Below the pieces are notes generated by a model that was not told the DNA's origin, did not search any database, and saw only the letters and a list, made by a program, of their open reading frames with translations. This document shows positions 59,561-64,000 of a stretch of DNA of 64,000 bases, in pieces (the stretch's first letter is position 1; every line of letters starts with the position of its first letter). Both the position numbers and the translations under genes were made by a program. The stretch comes from Prinia subflava (taxonomy: Eukaryota > Chordata > Aves > Passeriformes > Cisticolidae): assembly GCF_021018805.1 (NCBI RefSeq), contig NC_086254.1, positions 2,219,001 to 2,283,000 of the forward strand. Reading direction: 5' to 3'.

Positions 59561-60689
59561 TTATTTCTTTAGGATTGTCTCAGAGGGCAGGGGAAGAGAT
59601 GTGTGCAGGTTGTGTATCAGCCAAGGGAGTGCCCCTCCTCTGCTGATCCAGGAGTGCTCAGACTCATGGCCCAAAGCCTGGGGACAGAGCAGGCACACAT
59701 CCAAACAGGACTGGGATCCATCGCACACTGCTCTTGCAGCCTTAACCAGGCTGGCTTAAGACATTACAGCTGAAACACACTGAAGCACAACAGATATATC
59801 ACAGTGATTTGTTATTCCAAATCTCCAATGACACGCTCAAGGGATGGCCAAAAACTTCATGACTACAGGCACTGAAAAAGTGTCTGGTTCAGGCTGCAAA
59901 CCCCAGAACTATAATGCTCATTAGAATACTATTCATACAGAGCTAAAGTGTCAGAATAAGATTCTCTATTTGATACTCTCAGGAGGGGGCTACAAAAGTG
60001 ATGAGCAGACTACGTGAATGAGTTTATCTTGGAGAATAATGAGTTTATCTTTAAAGAAAAGCCATTGTAGGCAATTTATGACAGTTTTACAGGTTAGAGA
60101 AGGGGGAAGCATGGAAGAAAAGGAGATGAAAGAAAGAAGCAAGAGCATCTTTTACAAATGCCAAAGACCTGAAATAATGTCACTTTAACTGCCAAATGCA
60201 CTTCAGCTTTCAGGCAAATCAGTCACGAGGATGAGCAACTTCTCAAATCACAGTGCAGCTGCTTCTCAAAAAAGCTCTCCTTAATTCCAATCTTCTCCCT
60301 GCAAAATCTGTTCCTGCTTTCAAACATGTCCTGGGCCCCTTCTGAACAAAGGTCACCAATCAAAGGGACACCACGATCCCATTATGACATGGACCATTAC
60401 TCACTAGGGACCCAGTCCACAGCACCAACTCTTTTCACTTGGGAATTGGCTGTATCTGAATTTGGGCCTCTGGAAGCACAAGTCTCTCAGATCTTTGCCT
60501 GTGAATGCTCCAGCCCCTGCAAAGCTCCTGGAACTATTCTTCCTGGAAAGCCAAAGGAAGGTTTCTGACATAATGACTGTCCTTGTGTAAGGTTATCTTC
60601 TGACAACATCCTTCCCCAGCCACACTGCTGCCAGTAAAATATTCTGCCTGCAAAACTCCAGCCTCTCTCACACTGCCCCATTCAGATTT
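59561..60689. other. Non-coding stretch
   Basis: Mixed sequence. The second copy of the shared 20-mer lies at 60062-60081, and gagtttatctt is duplicated near 60020 and 60042. No gene was recognised. Confidence 0.5.
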
Positions 60690-60960
60690 GGTTCTTTTGG
60701 TAGACCTTAATAGCTGATGCAAATAGTAGAATGTTACAGGGCATAAAATAGCAAGAACAATCTGGACATATTTTATTACAGTGCTTTATCATTTAACACA
60801 CAATGGGGGCATGTATTATGAAATACCACACCACTGAAGGTGAGATATTCTATTTTAATACAACTCTACAGCTTCCACAGGAGAACAGATTGTTTTAACC
60901 TCAGCTCCAGTAATTTCCAAATATGCGAAGATAAATGCTAGTCCTCGTACAAAATGTGCT
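60690..60960. promoter_or_regulatory. Candidate conserved non-coding element
   Basis: AT-rich and unique, with gcatgtattatgaaatacc and atatgcgaagataaatgc (60922-60939), which keeps a CpG. Called on texture only. Confidence 0.25.
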
Positions 60961-63900
60961 GTTGTGAATACTGAACAAAGTCAATGCTCAGTGAGAATGC
61001 AGGGAACTAACTATAGTTCTCACATGGCTCCAGTACCTGAACTTGACTCTCCAAACAAAAAGGCAGGGGTTGGTAAACACAAAGATATTTCTGTTTCTCT
61101 CCTACAGCCCTCCCAGAGCTGGGGGATTCCCACAGGTTTGAGATTCATGCTCTGAAAATGGCTCTAAAGCCAGGGCAAAGGGAGCACCCACTAGCATGTG
61201 AAAACATGGCCTGCATCCACCTGCAAACCCACCCTCACCCAGGCTGTGTGAGGATTTGGGTGCTCAGACAGTGCCAGCACCTGCAGTGGGCTCAGGCTGG
61301 ACCCAACAACCAGTGGGGACTGAGCACAGAGGCCCCACTCAGGGAAACCCCCAGCCCAGAGCCCCCTAGAACTGCCCCCAACTCTGCAACCCTACAGGGA
61401 GGTTAAACCCTGCCTGCTACAGACACTCTACCTACAGATGCAATCATACAGATACTTTGAAAAACATCAGTTAGTTTAGAAGCACTGTCAACAGACTTCG
61501 TGCCTTGTGCTCTGAGCAGCCATTTCCACTAAGCCCATCCTGTATGTGCAGGGTAAAATCACAGATTTTGTACAAATCAGATAAGAAACAGAAGGGAAAA
61601 AAAAAAAACAACCCTAAACAACACATCAGTAATGTTTGGCCTCATTCTGCTCCCCATTTCCCCCTTCTCCCAACAAATTTAGTCCCTTGCTTTTGTTCTG
61701 CTCCTCTGTACTAGAATTAAAAGAATATTCATCTTTAGTGCCCAGAAGAGGACAAATCAGGCTGTCCACAGCAGGAGACAGCCTGCAGCCTCTTCCAGAG
61801 ACAGCAGGAAATGGCTCTGCTGTCTGAACAGGCCATTGCAATCAGACTTGATAAAAACATCCAAAAAAACACATAAAATCTGGGGAGAGCTGCTACCTGA
61901 GCTTGCTGTGAGCAAACTACACATGGAAACACCTGCACTGGAAGGGAAGAGCTCCCTTTGCTGCACAGAAACATCTGGGTGAAGAGCCTGGAGTCCAGGT
62001 AAGACGGGGCACTGGCTGGGGTTCCACTGCACCCCTCAGAGCCCTGCTGTGCCTGATGTGCAGCCAGCCCAGCTCACCCAGGGCTTGCAGCATCCCCCTT
62101 CCCTCCCAAAACACCTCCTCAGGCCAAAGGCACCATCCTCTCCCTCTGCTTCCCTCTCTTGGGGCTCACTGTTTAGAGCTTCAAAATCACAGCAGGGAAG
62201 AGCCCAGACATCAAATTGTGCTTTGGCCAGCCCATGTAAAAGTGATTTGTTGCATTTATTATTGTTATTCCTTAGATCCCTTCAATTTTAAGCACTCCTA
62301 GAGCCTCCCCTTTCCTAGTGGGACCCTTTGCCAAGCACCCAGCACAGAGGCTGAGCACTCAGCAGTGCTCACAGGTGAGGCAGCAGCTCCACATCCCACT
62401 GGGCTGTCAGCTCATCTGGGGGGACAGGGACAAGAAGGACAAAGGGAACTGATCACACAGCAGTGAAGGCAGCACAAATCCTGGCTGTGACTGCAGAGAG
62501 CAGGGCTGGCCACTGATAACTCATTCATCTCTCAAATATCACAAAGGACTGTGCTGTAGCCCTTACAGCAGCAACCACACTGAAGGGAATCCTTGCTCCA
62601 AAGGGGAACACCTGTGCCCAAAGGAATCCTGACTCCCTGAGACTGGCAGTGCTCTGCACCACTGGAAAAAACACTGAGGGCAACGAGTATCTGTGTGTCC
62701 TCACACCCCAGGGGTGGGCCCTAGCACAGGAGGCTTTGCTGTAGTAAAACCAGAGAGTAAAGCAAACACAGTAAAGCCCAAGACTAAACAGTGCAGGAGG
62801 AAATGCTGGGGAGCAGCATTTACACCTGTGTAAGTGTGGTGGAAGTGCAGCTCTCCTATTTCTACTGCCACCCATGTCCATCTCCTCCACCCCCAAGCTT
62901 GACCCCAGTCATTCATTCCTGATACTTCCATTTACACCATCAGATTAATTTCCATTCTGTCTCAAATAATTTATTTTTATGTGCTTTTAAATCTCTCATG
63001 CTACTAAAACACTTGCTTTGTACGTGTGTCCTTTCCAGGAAAGCAAGCTGAGGAGAAGGTCCACATGCCCCCAAAGGCAGCTGCCAGTGGAGCAGCACCT
63101 TCACCTCAGCCATGAGTCCCACCAGAGCAGGGGTTGCTCCAAGAGCTGGCTGGCACATCCAGAGGGCAGATATCTGCCTGGGTCAGTGCCACAGGAGATC
63201 CTGTTTCATGGCAAAACAATTGCTCATAAAAATTCCATTTAACTTACTATAACTTAACATTGTCCAAATGAAAACCCAGAGGCTACAGCTGAACCCCGGG
63301 TGACTCTATTGAGTTGAAGGGCACTTTTTGTATTTTTTGTCTTGCCTTTTATTTTTTAATATTCATTGATCTGAACAAACATAATAATCACCATCTGTTG
63401 TGAACACAGTTGGAATGGAAAAAAACCCACATAAAACAAAGGAAAAAAAAAAGGAGGATCACATACAAGACTGGTGTAAACCAGCATAATTCCTCTGACC
63501 CCAGCAGATCCATCAACACTCAGGTAAAGTCTTTCATTCAATTTCTGTCTGAAATTGCTCATAACATTATAAATATACTTTAGCCGGAGGGGTTTTGGTT
63601 TGGTTTCTTTTGTGATGCAGAGCTGCTTTCTGTTTCCTTTTGTTCTAATGCTCTTGTACACTAAGTGGAAAAGGATCTCAGATCTTGACATCCCACTTCA
63701 CTAGAAAGATGTCACAGGCAGCAGCATCGCTGCCTCTGCCTGCCGAGTCAGGCAGTCAAGCACCTCCTCAGCCCCTGCATTACCGGACTGAGACATTGAA
63801 TAAATTCCCTCTGCTCCTACACAGAGTAAAAACAACAAAACCCTGGCAGAAATGTTTAATGACTCAGTGCCACAGAAAATAAATGGCTTAAAAACATAAG

Positions 63901-64000
63901 TGCTTTTTGGGAAAGCAAGCTCTCCAGTGCTGGAGAGGAGCTGAAGCTGACTGGATCCTTTCATCACTGCAGGTACCATCATGTGTCCAGCACCCCCACC
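60961..64000. other. Non-coding stretch to the window end
   Basis: About 3 kb of mixed sequence. A12 run at 61597-61608. Open frames to 123 codons on either strand without domains. No gene, RNA or repeat family was recognised. Confidence 0.5.

Noticed and set aside
1..64000. CRISPR arrays, operons, prophage, insertion sequences or other prokaryotic systems
   Set aside because: The window is vertebrate-like in composition and repeats. The tandem arrays at 37 and 45 kb have no repeat-spacer structure, because the units abut directly.

Overview
The window reads as vertebrate nuclear DNA, most probably from a bird. The dated evidence is the repeat content: six fragments resemble CR1 LINEs, the dominant avian retrotransposon, and some have the short 5'-truncated 3' ends typical of birds. 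The base composition is mixed, CpG is mostly depleted, and there is no dense coding, no operon structure and no prokaryotic signal. The wording of several CR1 copies is what I associate with neoavian and possibly passerine genomes, but the species cannot be named from this sequence.

I could not support any intact protein-coding gene. Open frames longer than 150 codons exist, but they lie in tandem repeats, overlap CR1 sequence, or have the composition of chance frames. No tRNA, rRNA or known microRNA was recognised. The window is best described as a gene desert or part of a very large intron. A short exon of an unrecognised gene could still be hidden in it.

Layout. From 1 to 12 kb there is a CR1 reverse-transcriptase scrap (2125-2330), an 81-bp perfect direct repeat (3812-3892 and 4770-4850) around an AT-rich regulatory-looking segment, several more such segments, and a 20-bp tandem repeat joined to a CR1 3' end (7621-7815). 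From 12.3 to 13.3 kb lies the largest CR1 remnant, on the minus strand, still showing an ADD reverse-transcriptase motif. From 13.4 to 34 kb AT-rich regulatory-looking blocks alternate with GC-richer featureless DNA. This stretch also holds an ancient SINE/LINE tail near 22.4 kb, a very small CpG-rich patch near 24.1 kb and a 76-bp tandem duplication near 29.3 kb. From 35 to 46 kb there is a CR1 piece, a MIR-like SINE, and two minisatellites: a 13-copy higher-order array (37141-37611) and a 33-bp array (45191-45352). From 46 to 64 kb more AT-rich regulatory-looking blocks occur, with a CR1 3' end (53080-53392) and a much older CR1/L3-like copy (59150-59560).

The blocks called candidate conserved non-coding elements were picked by eye. 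They are AT-rich, have few long G or C runs, carry TAAT-core homeodomain-type sites, AP-1, POU, MEF2 or SOX-like sites, and sometimes retain CpGs in otherwise CpG-poor DNA. Conservation itself cannot be seen in a single sequence, so their confidence is low. If they are real, the simplest reading is a cluster of distal enhancers for a developmental gene outside the window.
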